DNA of 64,000 nt from JAPWJZ01 sp966211335 (GCA_966211335.1 CBIHNF010000002.1:62001-126000), one strand, 5' to 3'; counted from the first letter of the stretch, positions 42,263 to 52,249 are shown. Numbers and translations are program-made. Notes: a model not told the origin generated them from the sequence alone.

Positions 42263-43013
42263 TCCAGAGCGCGTAAGCCTTGTAGAGGTAGAGTGTGCCG
42301 ACCGCAAACAGTGCCGCCTGCGTGGCGCGGTAAAAATGCACATCCGTCAGCCGTTCAAGGATATGTTTCGACAGATGCGATCCCGCCATAGCGATAAAGG
42401 GCACAAGCGCGCAGAGCCATAGCGGCAGCCCGCCGGCGGCCTTGCCGAAATCCGACACGATAAAGCCGAAATAGACGAACTTGCTGATATGCGAGACGGA
42501 TTGCGTGAAGGCCTTGGTTGCCACCGTTTCATGGCGGGTGAGCGAGCGGGACTGGAAGAAGATATCGAGCAGCGGCCCTGAAACGCCGGCCGTCAGCTGG
42601 AAGCCCGTCACCAGCACGCCGCACAAAAAGGCATGCAGCGGCTTTGTATAATCAAGGCGGATGTTTTTCGGCAGCGAAAACGCCAGGAAGGGGCTGATGC
42701 CCATCAGCAGGAAGACCGTCATCTTGCTCGGCAATATGGCCACCGCGACGAAAACGGCGAAGGTGATGCCCATGCCAAGGAAGTAGGGGATCAGGCTTTT
42801 GCGGTAGATATGCTTGCGGTGGATAAACGCGCGGGAGCCATTGGCGAAGAACTGCGAGATCGCATGCAGGATCATCGACTGCTGGACGGGCAACGCCCAG
42901 ACCAGCACCCCCATCAGTACCATGCCGCCCGCCATGCCAAGGATGCCGGAGAGGATGGAGGTGAAAAACACCCCCGTCAGTATGTAAAGGCATGTGGAGA
43001 AGGACAGCAGCAT
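42255..43013 (-). CDS. TauE/SafE-family membrane transporter
   Basis: A 252-aa protein with eight predicted helices and the duplicated TauE/SafE pattern (SGILGMAGGMVLMGVLVWAL near 20; TAGVSGPLLDIFFQSRSL near 150). The family exports sulfur-containing anions or other organic acids; the substrate here is unknown. The ATG at 43013 fits the first helix but lacks a clear ribosome site, and the frame is open further upstream. Confidence 0.85.
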   Translation of the reverse strand: MLLSFSTCLYILTGVFFTSILSGILGMAGGMVLMGVLVWALPVQQSMILHAISQFFANGSRAFIHRKHIYRKSLIPYFLGMGITFAVFVAVAILPSKMTVFLLMGISPFLAFSLPKNIRLDYTKPLHAFLCGVLVTGFQLTAGVSGPLLDIFFQSRSLTRHETVATKAFTQSVSHISKFVYFGFIVSDFGKAAGGLPLWLCALVPFIAMAGSHLSKHILERLTDVHFYRATQAALFAVGTLYLYKAYALWIS

Positions 43014-43299
43014 GATGGAAACAGGTGTAGCAGATCGCCCAAAAGAAAAAAGTCCGGAGAAACTTTTAAGGGCTTCTCCGGACAAACGGCGGTAATAGAG
43101 GGTGTGTAAGTCTTTTATAGGAGAATCGGATTCCGTCCGCAACAAGAAAATGCACAAAACCTAAAAAAAAGTGAATGGTTTTGTAATAAAATGCCCAGAA
43201 AGATAGGTATTTTATCAGATAGTTTTAAAAACGGCCAAATGCGATTAATTCTTATTCACGCAAAAACAAGCAAAAATCGAGGCGTTTTTGAACGCTGAA

Positions 43300-43413
43300 T
43301 TAACAAAAAAGGCCGAAAAATAAGGGTTTTTTGGCGTTGGTGCGCCGCAACATAATGTGGAAAATGCCGGCGCAGGCCAGCAAACCGGCGAAAGCGGAAA
43401 ACGGGTGATTCAA
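43300..43413 (-). CDS. 37-residue membrane peptide coupled to the DUF6356 gene
   Basis: A TTG at 43413 overlaps the stop of the DUF6356 gene (TTGA) and opens a 38-codon frame. Its product has one hydrophobic helix (FSAFAGLLACAGIFHIML) followed by a basic stretch (RRTNAKK). The four-base overlap and the helix followed by positive charges are suggestive, but the start is weak and no homologue is known to me. Confidence 0.35.
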   Translation of the reverse strand: MNHPFSAFAGLLACAGIFHIMLRRTNAKKPLFFGLFC

Positions 43414-43670
43414 CGGCTGCGGCTGGCGGTCTGCAGGCTTGGAGTCGCGGTGTCTTGCGCGGTGCCGGCCCGGCTGATGATTGTCGCGTTCAGGCGCTTG
43501 ATGTTGGTGCTGGCCGTCGTCGTGAACAGGAAGGGGCAGAGGCCGTGGATGACCAGGGCGAGGGCGGAGAAGAACAGCGTGCCGGAGGTCTTGATGGTGA
43601 AGCCCAGGTGCTGCAGGTAGCTTTCATTGGTGGCGTGACAATGCTCGATAAACAGCTTTTTAAACATCAT
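43410..43670 (-). CDS. Small DUF6356-type membrane protein
   Basis: An 86-aa protein with the conserved start FKKLFIEHCHATNESYLQH and one hydrophobic segment (about 30-50). This N-terminus matches the small DUF6356 family of alphaproteobacteria as I recall it. TAGGAG precedes ATG 43670. It lies eight bases after the Rrf2 regulator gene and is probably its co-transcribed target. Confidence 0.65.
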   Translation of the reverse strand: MMFKKLFIEHCHATNESYLQHLGFTIKTSGTLFFSALALVIHGLCPFLFTTTASTNIKRLNATIISRAGTAQDTATPSLQTASRSR

Positions 43671-43677
43671 GTTTCTC

Positions 43678-44115
43678 CTACCAGAATAATTGCTGTTGTT
43701 TTTTAGGCGACATATCGACGAGGTCCTGAAGCGACAATCCATCGAGAACATCCGAGATTTTATTGCGCACCTCCAGCATGGCGGTGCGGATAACGCAGAT
43801 GTCCTCATGCACGCAATCGCGGCATTTTTTGTAGTAAAAGGTGCTGGCGCAGGGGATGGGGGCGAGCATGCCGTCCAGCGCGCGCACGACCTGACCTAAC
43901 TTAATAGCGGTCGCAGGTTTCTTGAGGATATGCCCGCCGGAAGCGCCGCGGGAGGAGGTGAGCGTATCCGCCTTGCGGAGATCCGTCAGTATCGCCTCCA
44001 GAAACTTGATCGGCACACGCGCCTTTTTGGCAATCGCCTTCGACGGCAGCGTGCCTTCTGTGGTGGCCAGCACCACCAGCGCCTTGAGCGCATATTTGCA
44101 TTTCATGGAGAGCAT
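43678..44115 (-). CDS. Rrf2-family transcription regulator with a cysteine cluster
   Basis: A 145-aa protein with an N-terminal winged helix (MKCKYALKALVVLATTEG; recognition helix with VPIKFLEAILTDLRKA) and the Rrf2 GASGGHIL wing. A Cys cluster, CASTFYYKKCRDCVHEDIC (about 89-107), can hold an Fe-S cluster as in IscR/NsrR/RsrR-type members or bind metal directly. A perfect palindrome overlaps its own ribosome site, so autorepression is likely. It lies 90 bases after bufC on the same strand. Confidence 0.9.
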   Translation of the reverse strand: MLSMKCKYALKALVVLATTEGTLPSKAIAKKARVPIKFLEAILTDLRKADTLTSSRGASGGHILKKPATAIKLGQVVRALDGMLAPIPCASTFYYKKCRDCVHEDICVIRTAMLEVRNKISDVLDGLSLQDLVDMSPKKQQQLFW

Positions 44116-44120
44116 GATTC

Positions 44121-44145
44121 AATTCCTACTAGATTTATAGGAATT
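44121..44145 (-). promoter_or_regulatory. Operator-like palindrome of the Rrf2 gene
   Basis: AATTCCTA-N9-TAGGAATT, a perfect 8-bp inverted repeat five bases upstream of the Rrf2 start codon, covering the ribosome site. The size fits a dimeric Rrf2 regulator. Confidence 0.65.
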
Positions 44146-44204
44146 GAGCGCGAAAAAGGCAAGCGGAAAAGATTTGTCTTAAAAACAGGCTGTTTTATAG
44201 GGGT

Positions 44205-44969
44205 TTACTGTGCCGGCATCGCCAGCAGCTGTTGCTGCAGCAGCGCAACCAGCAGTTTGTCGAGGACAAGGGCGGGTTCTGCTTTCAGGGCGGCCGTTGC
44301 GGCGGCGGCGAAATCGGGCTTGCTCTGCAGATGCTCGATAAAGGTATAGCCGCCTTCCGTCACGCTCCAGACGGCAATCTTGGTTTCCTCGCGGAAGACG
44401 ACGATGAAGGTTTCGCGGGGGTTGATGCTCTGGCCGGAAAGGTCGGCGCCTTCTTCGTTGATTGCGGCCCAGAGATCATCCACCGGCCAGCCGGAGCGCA
44501 GCAGGTGGACATGCGGCTGTAAATGCAGTTTCAGCTCCAACGGGTCTTTGACGCCCGCCAGCATTTCGCCCTTCAAGGCGGGCAGGCGCTTCGACATATA
44601 GGCTTCATGCGCCAGCCATTCCAGCATGGCGACATCCGGCACATAGGGGAATTTGTTGAGGTTCGGCAGGTTGGCGAGAAACTGCGGGAATTCGAGCCCG
44701 TAGCCGTTCATATCCCCGCTCACCGGCGGGAAGGCAGTGATGAATTCGCGCGCCGCGAAGTTCATGAATTTTTCGCCCAGCAGAATGGTCGTGACGGGAA
44801 AGCTGTCCTTCAGCAAATCGCGCAGGGTGAAGTGCGTGTTGTTCTTGTAAATCTGCAGCCGCTGTTCGGGGCTAAATTTTCCGCCCTCGGCAATCGGCAG
44901 ATCGCCAACATCTTCCTGCCGCACGATGCGGCGGAGCATATCTTCCTGCAGGTCACGCAACGCGGGCAT
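44205..44969 (-). CDS. bufC: BufC/HvfC-type partner protein (DUF2063)
   Basis: A 254-aa protein of the DUF2063 family, with LQEDMLRRIVRQED at the start, RLQIYKNNTHFTLRDLLKDS (about 36-55) and DMNGYGLEFPQFLANLP. These proteins recruit the precursor peptide to the MNIO enzyme during RiPP maturation. The start (GGGAG upstream) lies inside the end of bufB (17-base overlap), giving tight co-expression. Confidence 0.88.
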   Translation of the reverse strand: MPALRDLQEDMLRRIVRQEDVGDLPIAEGGKFSPEQRLQIYKNNTHFTLRDLLKDSFPVTTILLGEKFMNFAAREFITAFPPVSGDMNGYGLEFPQFLANLPNLNKFPYVPDVAMLEWLAHEAYMSKRLPALKGEMLAGVKDPLELKLHLQPHVHLLRSGWPVDDLWAAINEEGADLSGQSINPRETFIVVFREETKIAVWSVTEGGYTFIEHLQSKPDFAAAATAALKAEPALVLDKLLVALLQQQLLAMPAQ

Positions 44970-45840
44970 TGTGTGCTCCCTTGAAACCGTCGCGGATTTT
45001 GTCGGCCTTGCGCGCTTCATTCACCAGCACGGAAAGCGCGGGCAGGTCGCTGTCCCATTCAATCAATGTGGGCAGGTTGCCAAAGCGGGCCAGCGCCGCC
45101 TTGTACAACTCCCACACGCCGTCATAGACCGGGTGGTTGTGGGCATCGACGAAAATTTCATCATCGCCAACCTTGTTGACGTGATAGCCGGCAAGATGCA
45201 CTTCACCGACAATATTTTCGGGTATGGCGTTGAGATAGGCGAGCGCATCAAACCCGACGTTGTGTGCGGAAACGAAAATATTGTTAATGTCGAGCAATAA
45301 CCCGCAGCCCGTACGCTTGATCACCTCGGCGATAAACGCCGGCTCCGCCATTTCCGCACCTTTGAAGGCGAGGTAGGAGGAGGGGTTCTCGACAAGGATG
45401 CTGCGTTTTAAATTGTCCTGCACATGGGAGATATTATCGCAGATCGTCTGCAATGCTTTCGCCGTCATCGGCAGCGGCAGCAAGTCGGGCAGCGAGGTGT
45501 TGTTGGCCGTGCTCCAGGAAATATGTTCCGAGACGAGCACGGGGTCGATATGGGTGACGAGCGTTTTCAGCTTATGCAGATGATCTTCCGAGACGCCGCC
45601 CGCCGTGCCGAGGGAGAGGCCGACGCCGTGCAGGCTGACGGGGTAATCCTGCCGCAGTGTGCTGAGCTGCTCGAAGGGGATGCTGCCGATGCGGAAATAG
45701 TTCTCGCTGTGCGCCTCAATAAAACCGACAACTGGTTTCACGGCCATAACCTCTTCCGTATGCGGCGCGCGGAGGCCGATGCCGGTGGGTTTTTTGGTCA
45801 ACAGCGCCGAAGCGCCTGAAAAGGCAGGGAAGTCTGGCAT
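44953..45840 (-). CDS. bufB: MNIO enzyme BufB (DUF692)
   Basis: Multinuclear non-heme iron-dependent oxidative enzyme that modifies cysteines of the precursor peptide. The 295-aa TIM-barrel protein has the DUF692 motifs GIGLRAPHTEEV, VGFIEAHSENYF (about 38-49), SLHGVGLSLGT (about 69), VSEHISW (about 103), LVENPSSYL (about 149), LLLDINNIFVSA (about 180) and VGEVHLAGYH. The His, Glu and Asp ligands expected for the iron centre are present. It lies between the DoxX gene and bufC. Confidence 0.93.
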   Translation of the reverse strand: MPDFPAFSGASALLTKKPTGIGLRAPHTEEVMAVKPVVGFIEAHSENYFRIGSIPFEQLSTLRQDYPVSLHGVGLSLGTAGGVSEDHLHKLKTLVTHIDPVLVSEHISWSTANNTSLPDLLPLPMTAKALQTICDNISHVQDNLKRSILVENPSSYLAFKGAEMAEPAFIAEVIKRTGCGLLLDINNIFVSAHNVGFDALAYLNAIPENIVGEVHLAGYHVNKVGDDEIFVDAHNHPVYDGVWELYKAALARFGNLPTLIEWDSDLPALSVLVNEARKADKIRDGFKGAHNARVA

Positions 45841-45874
45841 GCGGCTTAAAACTTACATCATCTTTGATTGAATT

Positions 45875-46396
45875 TTATGCCGCCAAGCTATCACGGCTGA
45901 TAGCAGGAAGCAATTTCCGGCGAATAAGCCAGTCGGCCGAAATCCGGCCCGGGCCCGCCGCGACGATGACGGCCAAGAGCAGCAGCTGCGGCGGAATTTC
46001 CGGCGCATCGGGATAGACGAAGAGCTTGATGGCGGAGAGGAGGCCGATAATGCCGAGCGCCGCCGCGCGTCCCGCGAGCCCTAACATCAGCAGGGCCGAA
46101 AAACACAGCTCCGCACTCATCGATGAATAAACGCCGAAGGTGGGAGAGGGCACGGGGAAAGGAATATCAAGCCCCAGCCAGTGCTTCACATGGTTCGCCT
46201 GCCAGTTGGGAATGAATTCCGATTCAAACAGCGTCTTGGTGCCGTCAATGCCGGTGTATTTCGCCCAGCCCGAATTCCAGATCGCCATGCCGACGTAGAA
46301 CCGGATGCCCAGCAGCACCAGCGGCAGGGCAAAGGTTTCGAGCAGCCATATTTTGCAGGCGGCGATTTTTAAAATCTTTTCTTTAAAATTTGTCAT
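45875..46396 (-). CDS. DoxX-family membrane protein of the bufferin cluster
   Basis: A 173-aa protein with four helices (about 20-38, 90-112, 115-130, 137-150) and the DoxX-like RFYVGMAIWNSGWAKYTG segment. DoxX proteins are regular members of bufferin operons; a redox or export role is assumed. It is the first gene after the hairpin that follows the precursor gene. Confidence 0.85.
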   Translation of the reverse strand: MTNFKEKILKIAACKIWLLETFALPLVLLGIRFYVGMAIWNSGWAKYTGIDGTKTLFESEFIPNWQANHVKHWLGLDIPFPVPSPTFGVYSSMSAELCFSALLMLGLAGRAAALGIIGLLSAIKLFVYPDAPEIPPQLLLLAVIVAAGPGRISADWLIRRKLLPAISRDSLAA

Positions 46397-46416
46397 GATT
46401 TATTCCCTGAAAGTAA

Positions 46417-46450
46417 AAACCGCCGGAGGAATAATTCGCTCCGGCGGTTT
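46417..46450 (-). terminator. Attenuator-like terminator between bufA1 and the maturation genes
   Basis: A perfect 12-bp stem (46417-46428 with 46439-46450, 10-base loop) is followed on the minus strand by a T-run. It sits between the precursor gene (stop 46476) and the DoxX gene (start 46396) on the same strand. It may let only part of the transcripts continue. Confidence 0.8.
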
Positions 46451-46475
46451 ATTATTCGCGATTGAGCGGAAGAAG

Positions 46476-46748
46476 TTACTTCTTCTCGTCCATCATTTTC
46501 GGCTCGTCTTTGGAGCCGCCGCTCAGCTTGTCGCAAAGGCCGGCCGGAACAGATACCCATTCATCCTTGCCCGCTTCTTTCGATGCGCCTGCACAGGAAT
46601 GCGCGCCGGTTTTGCAATCGTTCTTGCCGGCTTTGACAACGCCGTAGCATTTTTCGGTTTTGGCACCGTCTTCAGCCTGGGCTGCGGTGGTGACAGCGAA
46701 AGCGAGAACAGCAGCCATGGCGGTTGCGGCGAGGACTTGTTTTTTCAT
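46476..46748 (-). CDS. bufA1: Bufferin precursor BufA1 (DUF2282)
   Basis: A 90-aa protein with a Sec signal peptide (MKKQVLAATAMAAVLAFAVT, cleavage after AQA, residue 25). A mature part with four cysteines follows (Cys34, 45, 52 and 72) in the family pattern KCYGVVKAGKNDCK and GAHSCAG. Bufferins are cysteine-modified RiPPs that bind copper in the periplasm. AAGGAAG precedes the ATG. A SigF-type promoter lies about 65 bases upstream. Confidence 0.92.
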   Translation of the reverse strand: MKKQVLAATAMAAVLAFAVTTAAQAEDGAKTEKCYGVVKAGKNDCKTGAHSCAGASKEAGKDEWVSVPAGLCDKLSGGSKDEPKMMDEKK

Positions 46749-46814
46749 GGTTCGGTCTTCCTTTGAATAACGTTAAAAAATGAGCGAGGTTTTTAAATGC
46801 CCCACAGCATGCTA

Positions 46815-46840
46815 TTCGGAATTGGTTGAAAAATCGTTAC
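46815..46840 (-). promoter_or_regulatory. SigF-type ECF promoter of bufA1
   Basis: The minus strand reads GTAACG (46840-46835), 16 bases, CGAA (46818-46815). As I recall, Caulobacter SigF promoters have the form GTAACC-N16-CGAA, so this differs in one base with identical spacing. It lies between nrsF and bufA1. Confidence 0.75.
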
Positions 46841-46852
46841 AGCCGTTTGACG

Positions 46853-47503
46853 CTAAATTTTCGCGACGGCTGGTTTTAACAGAATCTTCCCCAGAAAGAT
46901 TCCGGCAATCGCAAAGACCACAACGGGCAGGAAGTGCCAGACCAGCAAATGCGCCGGGCTGTCGTTGGGGCAGAGGAAGCGCATGGCGATGGCGGAGAAG
47001 CTGCCGATGCTGAGCACCATGGCGTAACCCGCCCAGCCGCGCCACACCGGCGCCCCGCGCGTCATCATAAAGCCGATGACGCCAAGCGGCGCGATCATGA
47101 ACAGCGAAAGGTCGGTGAGGCAATTGCGCTCCGCAACGTCTACTGCTGAAAGCCCGCCATTCAGAACAAGCGTTAAAATTTGAAACGCCCAGACCGCCGA
47201 TGCAAAGCCGATGAGGCCATAGGTGAGGGGGCGGATTTTGGTGTCCGGCACGGACAGCTGGAAAGCCGCAGCCGCGGCGGCCAGCGCGGCGAGCAGGAAG
47301 GAAATAACCTGCCCGCTATAGTCCATGCTATGCATTTTCTCGCCAAGGTCGGGGCGGGGGCCCTTTGTCACGGCGAAGACGGCAACGGCCAGAATAACCA
47401 CGGTCGCGAGGGACATCACCGCCACGCGCAGGCTGACCGGCGGCAGGCGCTTCACCGGTTTCAGGTCGCTGGTCAGTTTATTGATAAGGTCATCAGTAGC
47501 CAT
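46853..47503 (-). CDS. nrsF: Anti-sigma factor NrsF (DUF1109)
   Basis: A 216-aa inner membrane protein with six helices from about residue 28 on and a short cytoplasmic N-terminus (DDLINKLTSDLKPVKRL) that would hold the sigma factor. Two cysteines (about 128 in ERNCLTD and 178 in RFLCPND) correspond to the conserved pair that, as I recall, senses heavy metals in Caulobacter NrsF. Its start overlaps the sigF stop by 11 bases. Confidence 0.9.
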   Translation of the reverse strand: MATDDLINKLTSDLKPVKRLPPVSLRVAVMSLATVVILAVAVFAVTKGPRPDLGEKMHSMDYSGQVISFLLAALAAAAAAFQLSVPDTKIRPLTYGLIGFASAVWAFQILTLVLNGGLSAVDVAERNCLTDLSLFMIAPLGVIGFMMTRGAPVWRGWAGYAMVLSIGSFSAIAMRFLCPNDSPAHLLVWHFLPVVVFAIAGIFLGKILLKPAVAKI

Positions 47504-48059
47504 ACGCCACCAGCCATTCCTGAAGTTTTTTTAGGGCGCGATGCGCCGTGACCTTGACCGCGGTCTCTGACATGCCGAGCTTTTGCCCCGTTTCGGCCAT
47601 GGAATACCCCTGTATCTTCGTCAGCATCAGCACCTGCCGTTGCTTTGTCGGCAGGGTGGCCATGGCCTTTTGCACATCGCCGGCTGCCAATGCCTCTTCT
47701 GGGGTGTTCGTATCATCGGCGAAAAAGGTTACAAGCTCGTCATTGCCTATTTCGTTACTGCCGATGCGGCCGAGCTTGCGCATATAATCGACCATTTTGT
47801 GGCGGGCGATACCGTACATCCAGTGGCGGAAGGGCTGTTCCGGCCGGTACGTATGGCGGGCGGTATGCACGGCCAGCAGAATTTCCTGAACGATATCATC
47901 GATATGGGAGGGGCTGAAAAAACGGTTGCGCAAAAAAGCCTTGAGGGCCGGCGTCATCTCGTTCAGCAGCTGGCGGTAGGCGGCGGCATCGCCATCCTGC
48001 GCCCGCTGCATGAGCAGGGTCCAACCGTCGGGAGCCGTTATTTTTGAGTCCGATGCCAT
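47493..48059 (-). CDS. sigF: ECF sigma factor SigF
   Basis: A 188-aa ECF sigma factor. Region 2 spans about residues 25-90 (IDDIVQEILLAVHTARHTY, FRHWMYGIARHKMVDYMRK) and region 4 about 130-180 (LPTKQRQVLMLTKIQGYSM, SETAVKVTAHRALKKLQ). The frame is open far upstream, but ATG 48059 gives the normal ECF length. With nrsF it forms a sigma/anti-sigma pair directly upstream of the bufferin genes. Confidence 0.93.
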   Translation of the reverse strand: MASDSKITAPDGWTLLMQRAQDGDAAAYRQLLNEMTPALKAFLRNRFFSPSHIDDIVQEILLAVHTARHTYRPEQPFRHWMYGIARHKMVDYMRKLGRIGSNEIGNDELVTFFADDTNTPEEALAAGDVQKAMATLPTKQRQVLMLTKIQGYSMAETGQKLGMSETAVKVTAHRALKKLQEWLVAYGY

Positions 48060-48143
48060 TGTAAAATAATGCTTTATTGGGTATGGATAGCTCGACTTCC
48101 CGAAGATATGATGTAAACCTGATTTTTCCAAAGGATTTTTGTC

Positions 48144-50114
<1,971 letters not shown>

Positions 50115-50115
50115 T

Positions 50116-50676
50116 ATGCGCGGTTACTTTGGCATTGGCGTCGAGGCGATTTCCAAACCGATGAACGTGGGCAACTTGTTGCGCTCGGCGCACAGCTTTG
50201 GCGCGAGCTTCTTTTTCACCATCAACTCTTCCGTCGATGTGCGGAAGATGCAGGTGGCGGATACGTCTGGCGCATTCGACCATATCCCGTTCTATGACTT
50301 TGAAAAGCCCGCCGACCTTATCAAGCCGCGCAACACCGCCCTCGTCGCGGTGGAGCTGCTGGAAGATTCCATCGAGCTGCCAAGCTTCCGCCACCCGATG
50401 CAGGCGATTTACGTGCTGGGGCCGGAGAAAAACAACGTCTCGCCGGAAATGCTGGCGCGCTGCGACTACACCATCAAGATCCCGATGAAGTTCTGCGTCA
50501 ACGTGGGCGTCGCGGGGGCGCTGGTGATGTACGACCGCCTCATCAGCATGGGCAAATTCGCCGACCGCCCCGTGCATGAAGGCGGCCCCACCGCCGAATT
50601 CTCCCCCGACCAGCTGCGCGAAGAGCAGATTGTGGTACATAGGAAGCGCCAGTTCACGCCGAAGGATAGGCGGTAA
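50116..50676 (+). CDS. TrmH/SpoU-family RNA 2'-O-methyltransferase
   Basis: A 186-aa SPOUT enzyme with motif 1 SKPMNVGNLLRSAHSFGA (about 13-30), motif 2 YVLGPEKNNVSPEML and motif 3 IPMKFCVNVGVAGALVMYDR (about 122-141), which form the knotted SAM site. A basic tail follows. The RNA target cannot be told from the sequence. It starts one base after the aacS stop. Confidence 0.92.
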   Translation: MRGYFGIGVEAISKPMNVGNLLRSAHSFGASFFFTINSSVDVRKMQVADTSGAFDHIPFYDFEKPADLIKPRNTALVAVELLEDSIELPSFRHPMQAIYVLGPEKNNVSPEMLARCDYTIKIPMKFCVNVGVAGALVMYDRLISMGKFADRPVHEGGPTAEFSPDQLREEQIVVHRKRQFTPKDRR

Positions 50677-50692
50677 CTTTTCTCTCTTGCCA

Positions 50693-50784
50693 CACCGGCG
50701 AAAGCCGGTGTCCAGCGTATCGACTTCTATCTCCAAAATATTGCGGTAGAAGTTTAAACGCTGGATCCCGACTTTCGTCGGGAT
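50693..50784. repeat. REP-like palindromic repeat element
   Basis: Two hairpins (CACCGGCG with its complement at 50693-50710; ATCCCGAC...GTCGGGAT at 50765-50784) bracket a long inverted repeat. In it CCAGCGT-N4-ACTTCTA pairs with its mirror about 35 bases on. The 'CTGGATCCCG...' motif is typical of dispersed intergenic palindromes in several proteobacteria. It lies just after the methyltransferase gene. Confidence 0.7.
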
Positions 50785-51082
50785 GGTTAAAGCAGAAGGT
50801 TGCTGCAACGCATCAAGAAAACCCTTGTGCCATCGGCTTTTTTTGCCCGAGTCCTTTGGTGCATCGCACAAGAATTTTTTATATCCGGAGCAGCGCAGCA
50901 ATCTGATATTTCTTTCCAACGCTGAAGTGCTGCACGCAACATTCCATTAATTGCAGAATCTGTCTCGCCTTTCGCTTTACAGGGTATAATTAGATATGCG
51001 AAAGCGGTTTCATGAACTGAAACTCTTGGCCGCGTAACGGCGATTGTCGCCACCGCGCCGCAAACGTCAGGGAGACATGTTA
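50785..51082. other. Intergenic region before the amino acid dehydrogenase
   Basis: About 300 bases without a supported gene. An 88-codon minus-strand frame (50787-51053) shows no domain or ribosome site. GTATAATTAGATATG near 50985 looks like a -10 region for the dehydrogenase gene. Confidence 0.4.
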
Positions 51083-52156
51083 ATGTCCGTATTCAGCCAC
51101 AAGGAATTCCAAAATCACGAGCAAGTGTCGTTTTTCCAAGACCCCGTCACGGGTCTGAAAGCGATCATCGCCGTGCACAACACCAACCTCGGCCCCGCGC
51201 TCGGCGGCTGCCGCATGTGGGCGTATGAGAACGACGAGCAGGCGCTGAAAGACGTGCTGCGCCTTTCCCGCGGCATGACCTACAAGGCTGCCATCACCGG
51301 CCTGCCGCTCGGCGGCGGCAAATCCGTCATCATCGGCGACCGCAAAACGAAGACGCCGGACATGATGCGCGCGATGGGTAGAGCGGTTGAAAGCTTCCGC
51401 GGCAAATACATCGTCGCCGAAGACGTCGGCACCACGGTTGAAGACATGAACTTCATCAACAGCCAGACGCAGCATGTCGTCGGCATTTCCCACGGCGGCC
51501 AGGGTTCGGGCGATCCGTCGCCGACCACCGCGCTTGGCGTTTTCATGGGCCTCAAAGCCGCTGTGCGCCACCGTCTCGGCCGCAACGACCTCAAAGGCGT
51601 CAAAGTCGCAGTCCAAGGCCTTGGCAACGTCGGCTACAACCTCTGCCGCCACCTGCATGAAGCCGGCGCGCAATTGTTCGTGACTGATATGGCAGGCGAC
51701 AAGGTGGACATGGCTGGCCGCGAATTCGGCGCGACGGCCGTTGCGCTCAACAGCATCTACGACATGGAAGTCGACGTCTTCGCGCCCTGCGCGCTTGGCG
51801 GCGGCATCAATGATGAAACCCTGCCGCGCCTGAAGGCGAAAGTCGTGGCCGGTGCCGCCAACAACCAGTTGGCGGAAGCCCGCCATGGCGATGCTCTGCG
51901 TTCCATGAACATCCTCTACGCGCCGGATTACGTGATCAACGCCGGCGGCCTGATTTCGGTGTACTACGAACACCTCGCCCGCAAGGAAGGCCGTGCGTAT
52001 GACCGCGACCAAGTGCTGAAGCACGTCGAGAAGATCGATGCGACCTCGGAATCCATCTTCAAGCGCGCCGATCAGGAAGGCATCTCGACTGCGACCGCGG
52101 CCGACCGCATCGCCGAGCAGCGTTTCATGAAGACGGAAGCCTGCAAAGCCGCCTGA
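51083..52156 (+). CDS. Glu/Leu/Phe/Val-type dehydrogenase (leucine dehydrogenase-like)
   Basis: NAD-dependent oxidative deaminase of a branched or aromatic amino acid. The 357-aa product has LGPALGGCRMW, the catalytic Lys region MTYKAAITGLPLGGGKSVII, DVGTTVEDM, and the Rossmann motif VQGLGNVGYNLCRHLHEAGA. The length fits leucine/phenylalanine dehydrogenases rather than glutamate dehydrogenase. ATG 51083 has GGGAG eight bases upstream; ATG 51077 is too close to that site. Confidence 0.93.
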   Translation: MSVFSHKEFQNHEQVSFFQDPVTGLKAIIAVHNTNLGPALGGCRMWAYENDEQALKDVLRLSRGMTYKAAITGLPLGGGKSVIIGDRKTKTPDMMRAMGRAVESFRGKYIVAEDVGTTVEDMNFINSQTQHVVGISHGGQGSGDPSPTTALGVFMGLKAAVRHRLGRNDLKGVKVAVQGLGNVGYNLCRHLHEAGAQLFVTDMAGDKVDMAGREFGATAVALNSIYDMEVDVFAPCALGGGINDETLPRLKAKVVAGAANNQLAEARHGDALRSMNILYAPDYVINAGGLISVYYEHLARKEGRAYDRDQVLKHVEKIDATSESIFKRADQEGISTATAADRIAEQRFMKTEACKAA

Positions 52157-52176
52157 AAGTAAAAAGAACGTTCAAT

Positions 52177-52213
52177 AAAACGCCCCTTCTGTCACCGGAA
52201 GGGGCGTTTTTCT
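52177..52213 (+). terminator. Terminator after the amino acid dehydrogenase
   Basis: CGCCCCTTC (from 52181) pairs with GAAGGGGCG (to 52205), followed by a T-run. Confidence 0.9.
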
Positions 52214-52225
52214 TTTGCGATAAAA

Positions 52226-52240
52226 CAACCTTTGGTTGTA
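52226..52240 (+). promoter_or_regulatory. ACAACC-N3-GGTTGT palindrome before the kinase gene
   Basis: A perfect 6+3+6 inverted repeat ends nine bases before the kinase ATG. Similar elements occur at 57106-57120 and, as a half-site, near 59675. It could be an operator or part of a promoter. Confidence 0.4.
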
Positions 52241-52249
52241 TATTGCGCC

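Noticed and set aside
50787..51053. An 88-codon minus-strand frame before the amino acid dehydrogenase
   Set aside because: No ribosome site, no domain, and it covers the probable promoter of the dehydrogenase gene.
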